This document shows, one piece after another, positions 10,583 to 22,253 of a stretch of DNA of 64,000 bases. Origin of the DNA: Hymenopellis radicata. Taxonomy: Eukaryota > Basidiomycota > Agaricomycetes > Agaricales > Physalacriaceae. Each line of letters starts with the position of its first letter. Positions within the stretch are counted from its first letter, which is position 1. The notes under the pieces are model-generated. The model was not told the DNA's origin and did not search any database. It worked only from the letters and a program-made list of their open reading frames with translations. Location of the stretch: NCBI GenBank assembly GCA_015501595.1, contig JADNRX010000208.1, positions 32,262 to 96,261 on the forward strand, written 5' to 3'. A program made the translations under genes and the position numbers.

Positions 10583-10590
10583 TATAAAAA
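10583..10590 (+). promoter_or_regulatory. TATA box of the catalase gene
   Basis: TATAAAAA lies about 40 bp upstream of the start codon at 10630, with a pyrimidine-rich stretch (ctcctttcttcccacctctc) between them, as is usual before fungal start sites. Confidence 0.55.
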
Positions 10591-10629
10591 GCTTGTCCAG
10601 GTGAGCTCCTTTCTTCCCACCTCTCAGTC

Positions 10630-12404
10630 ATGCCATCTCAACAAGTCTTCTCTTCCAAAGACGGTGCCGTCTACACCACCTCCAACGGTGCCCCCGTCTC
10701 CGAGCCCTACGGCGCTCAACGCGCTGGTCAGTTTGGCCCGCTCCTGCTCCAGGACTTTCACCACATTGATCTGCTCGCGCACTTTGACCGAGAGCGCATT
10801 CCCGAGCGTGTGGTACGTGTAATCTCTCGCCATCGATGCCCCATCTCACCCGTGTCTCTATCAGGTCCACGCCAAAGGTGCAGGAGCCCATGGTGTCTTT
10901 GAAGTCACCCATGACCTCTCTGACATAACCTCCAACAAGCTCCTTACCTCACCCGGCACCAAGGTTCGCGCCACCGCCCGCTTCTCCACCGTCGGTGGCG
11001 AGTCGGGCTCTGCCGACACCGCTCGCGATCCTCGTGGTTTCGCGATCAAGCTTCGCACTGATGAAGGCAATTGGGACTGGGTATTCAACAACACCCCCGT
11101 CTTCTTTATCCGCGACCCCGCCAAGTTCCCCCACTTCATCCACACCCAGAAGCGTGACCCCCAGACCCATCTCAAAGATGCCGATATGTTCTGGGACTAT
11201 CTCTCCCAGAACCCAGAGAGTATTCATCAGATCATGATCTTGTTCAGTGACCGTGGTACTCCCGACGGTTATCACCAGCAGCACGGCTACTCCGGCCACA
11301 CGTTCAAGTGGTTGAAAGATGATGGTTCCTTCGTCTACACCCAAGTTCACTGCCGCGTCGACGGCGGTTTCAAGACCCTCGACAACGCCAAGGCGGGCGA
11401 GCTCGCTGGGTCCAACCCGGAATACGGCATTCAAAGCTTATTCGAGACCATTGAGGCAGGCAAGTTCCCGTCGTGGACTGTCTATGTCGTAAGTTCATGT
11501 TGGTGTTCTCGCGTTTCATCACTCAATCTCTGTTGTTTTAGCAAACGATGACGCCTGAACAGGCTGAACAGTTCCGTTACAACATTCTCGACCTCACAAA
11601 GGTTTGGCCACACTCGCAGTTCCCACTCAGGCCCATTGGCAAGCTCACTCTCAACGAAAACGTACAAAACTACTTTGCCGAAATTGAGCAAGCGGCGTTC
11701 TCGCCATCGCACCTTATTCCCTACATCGAAGCATCAGCCGATCCGGTTCTGCAATCGCGTCTGTTCTCTTACCCTGACACGCATCGCCACCGTCTTGGGA
11801 CGAATTACCAGCAACTTCCTGTCAATGCGCCAATTGTTCCCGTCTCCAACTTCCAACGAGACGGAGCGGCTACGTTTGTCAGCCAAGGCCCACGCCCCAA
11901 CTATCAAAGCTCTATCAGTCCGCTGTCGTACAAGGGTGCCAAGGGAACGCTCGACGAGGGTGTTCGTATCTCGCGAGCGAACCATGAGCAGTTCATTGGT
12001 CGCGCGTACCGTGACTTGTCAGAGATTACTGAGCGTGAGTCATTTACCGTCTATATAGTGATTCAGATCATTGATACTGAATCTCTTTACAGTGGACTTT
12101 GAACAGCCTCGCGCCTTGTGGAGCAAGGTTTGGAACGATCAGCAGCGGGAGGCGTATGTCCAGAACGTAGCAGGCCACTTTGGCGGTGTCAAGAGTGCCG
12201 AGGTGAAAGCCCGTCAACGTAAATTCCAACCCTTTTGTTCTTTTTAACATGGACTAACGGCGTTTGATAGTGTCCGTGTGGGCTGCAGTGGATCAATCCC
12301 TGTCCGACCGTATTGCGAAGGCTGTGGGCCATCCCACTGTAAAGCCTATCAAGATGAAGCCTGCTGCTGAGGCGCTTCAATTCCGGCGAAGGGGATTTGA
12401 TTGA
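10630..12404 (+). CDS. Catalase (small-subunit monofunctional haem catalase)
   Basis: Breaks hydrogen peroxide down to water and oxygen. Five exons: 10630-10812, 10865-11488, 11542-12034, 12093-12218, 12271-12404, all with GT...AG introns of about 50 bp. Family marks are present: the distal-His block [10 protein letters not shown] right after intron 1, [20 protein letters not shown], the Asn block [22 protein letters not shown], and the proximal-Tyr block [14 protein letters not shown]. The protein is about 510 residues, normal for small-subunit catalases. The N-terminus ([13 protein letters not shown]) has no signal peptide, so it is cytosolic or peroxisomal; the C-terminus ends RRRGFD without an SKL-type signal. 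It lies 335 bp upstream of, and in the same direction as, a dioxygenase gene that makes lipid hydroperoxides. Confidence 0.95.
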
Positions 12405-12738
12405 TGCTTATGATTCTGGTAGTGTAGCAATATGGAATAGTTGTAAAGGCTCTCAATCTGTGTACGAACGACAATTGCAATGTAAACAATTCATGACCAT
12501 TGATGGCACGAGACTAAGTCGAGACTCGGGTGCTTAGCGGTAATATCAATCGGGACTTGCCAAATACCGTCAACGGTCAACTAATCTCATCTTTTGATGA
12601 ACAGATGCAATGGAGATTAGCAGTTCCGAAGCTATGCTGCGACACGAACAGAAAAATCTAAGCGCTCCGATGACAGCGAACGGCTTCTTTATAACGGACG
12701 GCGATGCGAGACTGCAAGTTCGATCTCCCATCCCCACT

Positions 12739-15700
12739 ATGTCTTCTGTTCTCGCATCTGTCCTACCAACCACCATGACGGACGCCTTGAAGACGCTTGA
12801 AGATTTTCTTGTCGACCCGCCTGTGAAGGTGACCGACTTGCAGCCTACTTCGACGCACTCCTACACGCCGACAGTATCAATGACCGCTACCTCGTTGTAT
12901 GTGATGTCCATCGTTGCGTGACGGCTCTAACGATCGTACAGCTGGAGAAACTGCTCGTGCTCATGGCGCGTCTTGACGAGGAAGGCACGCCAGCAACGAA
13001 AGCCGTCTCTCAGAAGATGCAAGAGTTTGTCATCGACCTCTGTACGCGCTGCCCTTGCTTTGATTAACGTGTCCCTGACCTCGACTTGTAGTGTACAAGG
13101 ACCTGCCCCACCCACCGAGCTCATTCTTGGCAGAAGTGAACTTGGCCGATGCGCTGACGACAAGCACGCCCGGCCCCAATCTCAAGTATGCCTCCCGCAA
13201 TGCTGATGGCTCCCATTACACGTCTTTCGCGCCTCGGATGGGCCAGGCGGGCACGCCCTACGCGCGATCTGTGCCAGCGCTTAGCACCCTCCCACGCAGC
13301 AGCCTCCCAGACCCCGAACTCGTCTTTGATATGCTCCTGAAGCGCGACACGTACAAGGAGCACCCCGGCGGCATTTCCAGTCTGTTCTTCGCCTTGGCCA
13401 ACCTCATCATCCACAGTGTCTTTGCTACAAACCCCCGCGACTGGACCATCAACGACGTCAGCAGCTATCTTGACCTCAGCGTCCTGTACGGTTCGTCTCA
13501 ACAGGTGGTGGACGGTCTTCGTAGGCACGATGGGTCCGGACGGTTACATGAAGATGTGTTTGGTGATCCCCGTCTGCTGCTGATGCCCCCAGCCACCTGC
13601 GCATTGCTTGTGTTACTTTGCAGGAACCACAACGTACGTCCGTTCGTGTCGTTGCCGAGCTATGTGTATTCATAGCACTTCTCAGTTCATCGCAGAGCGA
13701 ATTCTTCGCATCAATGAGAACGGTTCCTTTCAGGACATCGAGACCTTCAAGCAGAATCCGGCCGGTCCCCAGGATGAGAAGACGGCAGAAGCCAAGAAGT
13801 TAGAAGAGGCACAGAGGGCTCAAGATAAGGAAATTTTCGAGCGTGCTCGTCTCGTGAACTGCGGGTACTTCATGCACATTATTCTTGGTGGTATGTCAAC
13901 TTCCGCGTTGATCGAGGAGGTTTTAACACCGGATAGATTATGTTGGTGCGATCCTGGGTCTCGTTCGTGATGGACATAATTGGCGCTTGGACCCCCTCAT
14001 GGTACTGACATAGCTTGCTTACCTCTCCGGTTTTGACTTTGACTGAAACAGGAAATCCGCCGCTCTGACCACACCTTCTCGCCTCGGGGTGAAGGAAACG
14101 TAGTTTCCATCGAATTTAACCTGCTCTACCGCTGGCATGCGACTCTTTCCAAGGCGGATACAGAATGGACGAACGACGAGTTCAAGAGGTTGTTAGGAGA
14201 TTTGAAGCCTTCTCAGGCAGGTTTATGTCTTCTCTTCTGTAGGATGTTTACTCATATTACAATAGGTGACTACCGAAGACTTCCTTAAAGCTATTCGCGG
14301 TGCGATCGTGCCACCATCAGATTACACGAAGTGGTCATTTGGCGGGTATGTTTGACCTTTCCAGGTGTCTAGTGAAGGTCTGAGCGATGTTCATAGGCTC
14401 AAACGCGGAGATAATGGACGATTCGATGATGGCGACTTGGCTACGATTCTACAGGACGCGACGAAGAACCGAGCGGCTGCATTCGGTGCTCGTGGTATCC
14501 CAGAAGTTCTCAGGGTTATTGAGATTATGGGAATTGAACAAGAGAGAAGCTGGGGAGCATGTTCAGTTAGTGTCTCTCGGACTGTGGGCTTCCGGTCATT
14601 GCTGACAAGCTATTTCTCAGCTTAACGAGTTCCGGAAATTCATGGGCTTACAACGTGAGAAATGTGATACCCACTGGGAACACCGATACTGACGTTGAAA
14701 TAGCATACAAGAGCTTTGCCGAATGGAATACAAACAAGGACATTCAGGTAGATTACAATATGCGTTTCTACCGTCATTGTACTGAAGTCGCCAATCAGGC
14801 CGCTGCCGCTTCGTTATATCAGGACATCGACAACTTGGAACTTCACGTAAGGAAGAACCTATCATACAGAAGCGTGTGTTGATGGATCGCGTTCATAGGT
14901 CGGAATGCAAGCAGAAGAAAGTAAAACACCCGGTCCCGGTGCAGGACTCTGCCCTGGATACACCATTTCTCGCGCCATCCTTGCCGACGCTGTATGCCTC
15001 ACTCGTGGCGATCCCTATCTCACTGTCGACATGACTCGTACGTTTGGCATATTGGTTGCTGATTGTCCCAGCTTATCAGTATCTTAGCTTTCAACTTTAC
15101 AACATGGGGCTATAACGATGTCCAGTACGACCAGAACGATGGCTCGTACGGCGGTCTCCTTACGAAACTGCTCTTCCGTACCCTGCCCAACCACTACACA
15201 CCGCGATCGGTTTATGCCCATTTCCCCTTCCTCGATCCCGAGTATATGAAGACGGACAGCAAAATCCCACTGGAAAAGTATGACTTCAACCCCCCGGCCA
15301 AGTCTTATAAGAGACTCATTGTAGTCGGGACCTACGATGGCGTCAAACAAGTTGCAACTAGCAGCGACTTTGCTGCGCCCTATGACATGAACTTAAGAGC
15401 AATCATTCCTGACATCGGCTCACATATCCCCAACACGGCAGCGGTAAGCTTCAGCATCCTTGGAGATCATCAATGATTAATTCATCAACGTATGCAGGTA
15501 CAGAAACTATTAACTGAGGACAAGGCCCGGATTAAATGGGCAACGTATTTCCGGAAGACGACGAGGGATCTCATCACGAAGGCTAGCATTCCGCGCCCTG
15601 GGGCCCAAGTTCGCCACCTGGACATCGTTCGGGATGTCATAAACGTCCTACCCGTCAAGTGGATTTGCCAGGAACTGGTATGCCGCGTCTATGTTGTAAT

Positions 15701-16841
15701 CCCTTCCTGTTCTCAGTTTACATGTCAGGCGGGATTGACCATTTCCGATTCGCACGATGGACATTCGTACACAGCGTCTCAATATTATGATATGTTCGCC
15801 GAAGTGTGCCAGTGAGTGATTTGTCGCCTTTTTCCCTTTTCGCTTGTTCTAATTGCTATAGGTACATTTATGTGAACATTGAGCGCGAGAACGACTGGCA
15901 TCTTCGTGAAGGGTCCACCACGACGTTCGAACATTTCCGTCAAGTTGTTAGAGGCCATGTCGATGCGCTGTCTTCCTGGGTTTGTTATTTCTGCAGGCCG
16001 TGTTCTCCTTACTTATACTTTCCAGCTTTCCGTTGACGGCAACCCGTTGCCTTACAACGACCATAGCAAGGAGTTTTTGAGATCGTTGAACGAGAAGGTC
16101 GGCTCAAATGGCAAGACGGCGGCGATTGTTGCTCTGTTCAGCGAAGTTGTGCCTACTGCAGTACAGTTCTCTCAGATTCTCTCCCATGTCGTTGACTATC
16201 ACCTCCAATCTGGGGTGCCCTTGACGGCCAACTTTGGTGCATTGGTAGCTGACGCGCTGAGTACGTGGCTTCTTTTCCGTCATTGCCAAGCGAGTTACTG
16301 ATAGAATTTGTTCAGCTGAAGACCCTATTGTATGTATTCTTCGCGTTCTGTAACTGGCCTAACCCTTATGTCCTCTCAGGTTTCTGGATTCTACCGCACC
16401 CCTCTGCGCCCGACTACCGTTGCCGACAACGTTAGAGTAAACCCTGGCGATCGCGTCTGGGCAAGTGTAGTTGAGGCTCATCGTGACAGTAAGCGAGCAG
16501 CGACCCCACCTTTGGATATCTACTTTGGTGTTGAACGCAAAGGGTTAGTCCTCACCCGTCCCGTCTTTCGTAGCGTCTGATGTCCGCACTACAGATTACT
16601 TGCTCCGGCACTCTTCAACGAGATTGTTCCTGGCATTTTGCAGGAAATCTTGTCGCTTCCAGGTCTTCAGAAGACCGGATCCTTCAACCGGTGAGTGTTT
16701 TGGTTGATTTGTGGATAACTCTAACTGGCTTTTAGATTCTACGAGTACCGGAACGGAACGAAGGTGCAGATGTTTGTGAACTTGAAGGGGAATGTTATTC
16801 CTTTCCCGGATTCGTTGAAGGTTCAATACACTCAACAGTAA
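12739..16841 (+). CDS. ppo: Ppo-type fatty-acid dioxygenase (linoleate DOX with degenerate P450 domain)
   Basis: A fusion of an animal-peroxidase-like dioxygenase domain and a C-terminal cytochrome-P450-like domain, the layout of fungal psi-factor-producing oxygenases that oxidise linoleic or oleic acid to hydroperoxides. It has many short introns. In the DOX part I see the distal-His segment (LANLIIHSVF), SSYLDLSVLYGSS, and the Tyr/proximal-His motif LLYRWHATLS. The P450-like part runs from about 15500 on. The haem-thiolate Cys expected in F-G-x-G-x-x-x-C-x-G is not there: the sequence is FGVERKGLLAPALF. In this family, loss of that Cys goes with simple 10-dioxygenase activity (Aspergillus PpoC) and not diol synthase. 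The start at 12739 follows a TTATAA at about 12689; an in-frame ATG at 12610 is the alternative. Confidence 0.92.
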
Positions 16842-17563
16842 ATGTTTATGTTTTCCCAATGTTCAGAATGTATTATAGCTTTTTTTGATCCTCCATCGAG
16901 AGCGTTCTGAGAACGCAAGCTATGCTTTGGGTCACAGGCTGCAGTATGACTTCCTCCCTACGAGAATCTTTTTGTTCCTTCTCATTCGTTTGTCGGGGCC
17001 TTCCTACTCATCGGTATGAGGTACTTAGGCGCTGTGAGTTTCGCGTTTCGTTCAGTCTAATATGCCCAAGCTCGTATAACTCTGCCTGCCTTGACGCCAA
17101 GTACGCTGGGAATCTCTCCTCTTTGATACTTAGCAATGGCGGTGTAAGTCGCACTGCCGCTTGATGGCCTCATATCGTCAAAAGGACATTCACCTTCCCA
17201 CTACCTCGCCTGTCAACGTCTTGGAACACAGAGGTGGATGATCGGAAAATCGAGCTCCGTCTCGTTCAAACGCGCTGTTTTACATATTTAAGAAAATACA
17301 TCTTCAACTAATTCTACGCGACTTCCTCTGCTCCCTAGCTGTCAGTGTTGTGAACGCCATAATCCAAGTTCAAGAGATTCGGGAAACGCCGAACGTGTCA
17401 TCATTCCCATTTCCCAAAAGAGGACACCCAGGGTCATGTGATTCGTCTCTCTCTTTATCCACAACCACGATCACAGAGCCTTTGTGGTCATATTCCATTG
17501 TATTCCCATTAAAGTAACTCGGTGAGTGGACTACTCGTGTTCCCGTGACTTCTGCTTGCTCGG
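16842..17563. other. Intergenic region between ppo and EFM4
   Basis: No gene recognised. It holds the 3' end of ppo and the EFM4 promoter. The 80-codon frame at 16922-17164 has no recognisable domain. Confidence 0.5.
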
Positions 17564-17570
17564 TATATAA
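17564..17570 (+). promoter_or_regulatory. TATA box of EFM4
   Basis: TATATAA lies about 55 bp before the start codon at 17623. Confidence 0.5.
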
Positions 17571-17622
17571 TTTGCCGCGTCGTTTCTTTGTTACTCTCAT
17601 TGTTCACTTTCTGACTACCGCC

Positions 17623-18606
17623 ATGGCAGAACAACCCACTCCCTCTGGCGCTGTGCTGACTAATCATTTTCCTTCTGCCGAAACCACGATGAGCATCGAG
17701 CCCGAATCTTCACAACTGGGCACCAAACAACAGTCAGTCCGAATGCCATAATCGAATCGCATTGAGATCAAGGGAACGCATAGCTGGGACGATGTGTACA
17801 AACTCGAGCTCGAAAATTTCGACGACAACGGCAATGAAGGGGAAGTTTGGTCAGTCCCTCTGACTAGGATTCTCAGCCCTGTATTGATATGATGCAGGTT
17901 TGGTGAGGAAAGCGTCGAGAAAATGATCGACTGGGTGGTGGAAAATATCCCATCGAGCGAACCTTCGACAATATTAGAAGTCGGAAGTGGCAATGGCACC
18001 CTTCTATTCACTCTTTTAGAGGCCGGTTATAACGCGGCCACACTGTCTGGGATCGATTACAGTGCAGATGCAGTGAAACTGGCCACGAATATCGCATCCA
18101 CAAGGAACGCAGACGAAATTCATTTTAGTGCATGCGATTTTCTGAATGACAATCCGCCATTGCTCTCCCATATGGACCAATCGTCGCCGTTGGCGTGCTG
18201 GGATCTTCTATTGGACAAAGGAACGTACGATGCGATTGCATTGGGAGAGAAAGATGAACAAAGGCGATCACCCGCATATCAGTATCCACAACGAGCTGCA
18301 CGACTACTAAAAGATGGCGGATTCTTTCTCATTACCTGTATGTCCGCCATTTGCACCATTTATGCTCCTTCTCGTAACTCATCTCGGCCAGCATGCAATT
18401 TTACAGAAGATGAGTTGAAAGCAAGTTTTGTGACCCCAGACACTGGCTTCATTTATCAGTGAGTTTTCAGTTTCTGTTCAACAGTTCTTGTTCTATAACA
18501 GACCGATAGTTCGCGGATAAAACATCGCAGTTTTAGCTTTGGAGGCATCAGCGGCAGTGTGGTTTCCAGTGTGGCGTTCAAAAAAGTAGCTCCCACGAAG
18601 GAGTAG
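17623..18606 (+). CDS. EFM4: Protein-lysine N-methyltransferase EFM4 (METTL10 family)
   Basis: A seven-beta-strand SAM-dependent methyltransferase whose yeast and human relatives methylate a lysine of elongation factor eEF1A in the cytosol. The order is typical: SWDDVYKLELENFDDNG, a short intron (about 17854-17897), FGEESVEKMIDWV, the SAM-binding loop ILEVGSGNGTLLF, the acidic strand LSGIDYS, the post-II motif LLLDKGTYDAIAL, LKDGGFFLITSCNFTEDEL across an intron, and a C-terminal SVAFKK. Near the N-terminus a short intron of about 36 bp (GTCCGA...TTGAG, near 17736-17771) is needed to avoid a stop at 17749; this is the least certain splice. Length is about 260 residues, as expected. Confidence 0.88.
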
Positions 18607-19033
18607 CGGCGTTGAACAACAGTTCCATCCATTATACCACGTAGTGGAGTCCGAAAAGTCACAGTACGTGTAGCTAGTCCTGGAAGTATTTCGTCAGTTG
18701 AAGTCTACTAGTACGATTGTTTCCAGACTCCGGTCCTCTAGTAGTTCAACACAAATATCAAGCTGAGCATCGGCACGCTTTGGCCCAAGGAGTACCGTGC
18801 GGCCACGAAGGACACACACACCACCCCAAGCTTCACCGACGCCTCTCGAACACCTAAACATCGTAGTTCTTCCGTTGATGAGACGAAGTATTCCCATATC
18901 TGCGGTACAGTCTCTTTTGGAACATGCCGCCATAAGCACTTCCGGAGGAGAGGTCAAATGTGCTCTATCGCCAATTTTGGTCGTTGTAGGACAGAACATT
19001 CGACGACTCCTGCTTTTGCGGTAGCGTCTTCCT
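18607..19033. other. Sequence downstream of EFM4, no gene seen
   Basis: Short frames only. The minus-strand frame at 18694-18999 may be a frameshifted continuation of the sirtuin relic but shows no conserved motif. Confidence 0.4.
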
Positions 19034-19349
19034 TCCTAGAAGACTGGTCGCAGGAATTCATCTCGAGGTCCCCGACTTTCTCGAGATTGATGAGGACTCG
19101 CGGAACATGCTCGCCATTCCAGGTAACGAGTGCACGCTCAAGAAAGTACTGATGATAATCAAGAGGTGGGCTAGATCGACTGCGGACGGCTTTGGTGAAT
19201 TCTGCGGGGAGCTGAAGAGGAAACATCAGATAAACTAACGGTGACAGAGAGCAGGAACTTGCGTTTTCACCAAAGACGATGATATCCAGCTTGACAAGAC
19301 CCCTGCACTTTTCGCAGTACACAATCTCATTCCACCTGTGATCCTTCAT
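19034..19349 (-). pseudogene. Sirtuin (Sir2-like) gene relic
   Basis: The minus strand reads HRWNEIVYCEKCRGLVKLDIIVFGE, then LPAEFTKAV, then HVPRVLINLEKVGD. This matches the second half of class I sirtuins: the second CxxC of the zinc site, the segment whose usual form is K-P-D-I-V-F-F-G-E, and the P-R-v-L-I-N strand near the C-terminus. The part between them (usually D-L-x-I-V-x-G-T-S-L) is not there, and nothing upstream resembles the NAD-binding core or the catalytic His. It is therefore a truncated, internally deleted fragment. Confidence 0.6.
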
Positions 19350-20444
19350 CGATCATCTTCTCCTACGGCTGACCAGTTTTGCTTCTGCGTAAAGCACCGG
19401 TATAGAAGCTTATGTGAAAACAGCAGCTTGAGCAAAGAGAAAAGATCGTCAGCCGGAATTGACCTAAATAGAGCACTTGGAGGGTGCGAACTGTGAATAC
19501 TATGTTCAGCCTGACGCGTCGATGATGGAGGAGAATAAGCAGCAGCTCACGAGGAAGGGGATTTTACAGAAGAAAGTTATAAGGTTATAGCACCCTAATT
19601 CGAGCGCCGCATGTGTCCCAGTACGATAGCGAAAATCTCTATGGAGACCTCGTAGTCTATCCGTGATGCACATTTGAGCGGTGAGCTGCAAGTTTCAGAA
19701 ACTAGGGACGAGAGGATTTCCTCCTTTCGCAGATGGGAAACTTCCAGCTAAGAGGCCGAGTCACGCGCCATACCCGCTCGGCCACACTGCCTTGTGGCGT
19801 ACTATTCCGAGTGTGCTCTCGGCCCCCAAGACTTACTGCGCTCATACAGGAGGCGATCTACGTGGACAAAATATACACGCTTTAGTTCCGAAAGCACGGC
19901 CGTTCTTGGTAGTTTCGCAAACTCAACTTGTGTGAATCACTCACGTTGGGAGATTAGGACATCGTCCATCATATTCCTAACGGGCCCAGTATCAATACCG
20001 CGTACATGCGCAGTGGAGAGAGAAAACGTACACATGACGAGACATGCTGAAAGAGTCTATTAACAGCGGAGGGCAACAGTGCAGGGCGAGCAAAGTCAGA
20101 AAGGCCGGTTAACTTTAGGCGTCGGCGGCGGGACATTGACGACGTTGACGTTCACGAACAATCTGAATATTTCTGGCAGTGGTAGGATCAGCTGCTACGA
20201 CGCGCAATGACGGGCATGGTAGTGGCAAAGTTGTGGTATAATATAAAGCTGTCTAAGGTGATGTAAGTCTTGAAGACGAAGACTAAGGCCGTTGCGGTGT
20301 CAAAGAATTGAAGTGTGTCCAGGATATCCGATGTCTTAACCAAAAGTACATATTACACATAGAGAGTAGATTACAGATCTGGCCGAGGAACATTAGAAAG
20401 TAGTCTTTGAGTAGTTGAAGGCGACACACCATGTAGGAGGACGC
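19350..20444. other. Intergenic stretch without a recognisable gene
   Basis: Only short frames without family features on both strands. I see no repeat structure here. Confidence 0.45.
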
Positions 20445-20938
20445 CTAAGCAGTAGGATCATGCAAGACAGCAAGTAGGTATTTATCGTCTGACAATGGTT
20501 AAGAAACAGTCAAAGCCTTAGAGGCACTGCTCACCAGGCGATATCAAAATTTCGTGTCGACGCGTTCTTATCCGCATGAATTTGACCTCATCCTGGCCAA
20601 TGGTCATGAACATCCTTTGCATACAAAGGACAACTGACCTCTTCGCCAACCTCCTCCATGCCATCCCGCACGCTGTCGACGATCCGTGCTATTACTGCTG
20701 CATATTTGCGCCCTGCGTCGCCGTCGAAAATAACGCCAGAAGAGCGGATAATGGACACGCCCCCGCCGAGATGGTGTGGATGGGCGAGCAGTATGTAGCC
20801 CAGTACCGAGCGGTGCGTCGAGAGCAGCGCCAACGTCTGCCAGAGTTCCGGTGAGATTTCCGCTGTCGGCGCTGTGTTGGTCGCGGCGCTCGAGCTCGTC
20901 GCGATGAACGACGTTCGTGCGGTCGCCGTGTCCGCCAT
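20445..20938 (-). CDS. Roadblock/LC7 domain protein (dynein light chain / LAMTOR-like)
   Basis: A small protein of about 134 residues in three exons on the minus strand: 20639-20938, 20535-20592 and 20445-20488, joined by GTCAGT...CAG and GTGAGC...CAG introns. The fold signature of the roadblock family is clear: HRSVLGYILL, SIIRSSGVIFDG, YAAVIARIVDSVRDGM, then RIRTRRHEILISPDDKYLLAV after splicing. An Ala/Thr-rich stretch of about 25 residues precedes the domain. Members are subunits of dynein or of the lysosomal Ragulator/EGO complexes; which one cannot be told from the sequence. The longer plus-strand and other-frame open readings over this locus are shadows. Confidence 0.75.
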
Positions 20939-22253
20939 GGTTCAAAGCAAAGACCACATCGAATGGCTCGCGTGCAACTCGCGTGCTGCTCTGATGCGTG
21001 ATGGCCGCGCTGTTCGCCGAGGGATCCCGGCAGGTCGGCTGAGTTATCACCAACAGCGACCACGAGACCATCGCGTAGCGGTTCACCTCGAGGGCATTCA
21101 CGTTAGCGACGTGTCCCCCGAAGACTACTACACCAATAACTTGCCCTCGCTTTCAATCTTCTGGGGTACTTAAGAGAGTATTGTGTTGATTATTCCGTGG
21201 CTAGCGCGCTCTTTAGCGCGATCCCCTCGAGTATGCCTTGGGCTACAGCCGTGGTGAAATGGATGCGCTGCTTGAGACCAAGAAATCATTAAATATCACC
21301 CACCGACCACAACCTCGTCTGAATTGAGAGCACTCTCAATCAGCCTCTCTGGCTAACTTGGTTTTGGAATCGGCCGAAGCTGGTTCTTCGATGTCCTCAA
21401 CCTCGAGCCTCTATAAGTGAAGTGATTGTCCTTCACATTTATCCGGTTACTAAGGGTAGCATGATACGGATCCCGGATTACTTCTGAATAAAAGGCTTAG
21501 GAAAACGATAGTTGTGACTTGTGTTTCCGCTCTCTGCCAAATACAACGATCGAGTGGCCGTCCCCATCCAGCATTTCCTCGCCATCATCCGACGACGGTG
21601 ACGTTGAGACTGCAATCTCAAGGACTACGCTCTTACTTACGCCACCGGCTAGCCATTCGCAAGCTCACGTAGCTTCGGAGTTGCGATATCGAGAAGTGAA
21701 CTAATCGGGGTTGAAGCCGCTTCGTGTGTTGTTCGTGTGGTCCTGTACTCCATATGTTCTCGCGCAGCACCTAATTCAGCTGAACGTGCCCGCCCGACCG
21801 TGAACAGAGTCATATTTCGGACCCGTTCTGAGGGAAGAAAATCCGTGTTCTCGGGCACTCGTGGTTGCCTCGAGGATATCCGGACCCGCTGGCCTAAAGC
21901 AGACAAAAGGCTGTAAAATGAACCAGTTGGCCATCAGATCATGCGCACAAAATGAGGCATAACAGCTAGATCTTGAAAGATAGGACCCACAACTCATAAC
22001 GGTAAGATCGATAGAGAACAATGAGTCCTAATAGGGCCTGTTGGGCCTCAGAATTCAGGAAGCAAGGTCGATATGTGGGTGAACACTTGCTTCTGAATCC
22101 GCTGCTCTAGAAATCTCCGTCGGCTCCGCTCTTAGCATCTGCATTTTTGACTTAGTCGTAGCAGACTAAGTATTGTCTTCTTCGTTAATTCAAAAGATCT
22201 ATTTGCAAAGCAGCGGCGAAAGCAAAACAACACGACATGCGAGGTACGGATAG
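20939..22253. other. Intergenic stretch without a recognisable gene
   Basis: The near end may be the promoter of the roadblock gene. Frames at 21519-21704 and 21649-21906 show no family features. Confidence 0.45.

Noticed and set aside
20604..21101. 165-codon minus-strand frame over the roadblock gene
   Set aside because: Alternative frame of the same DNA; only the other frame gives a roadblock domain with consistent splice sites.
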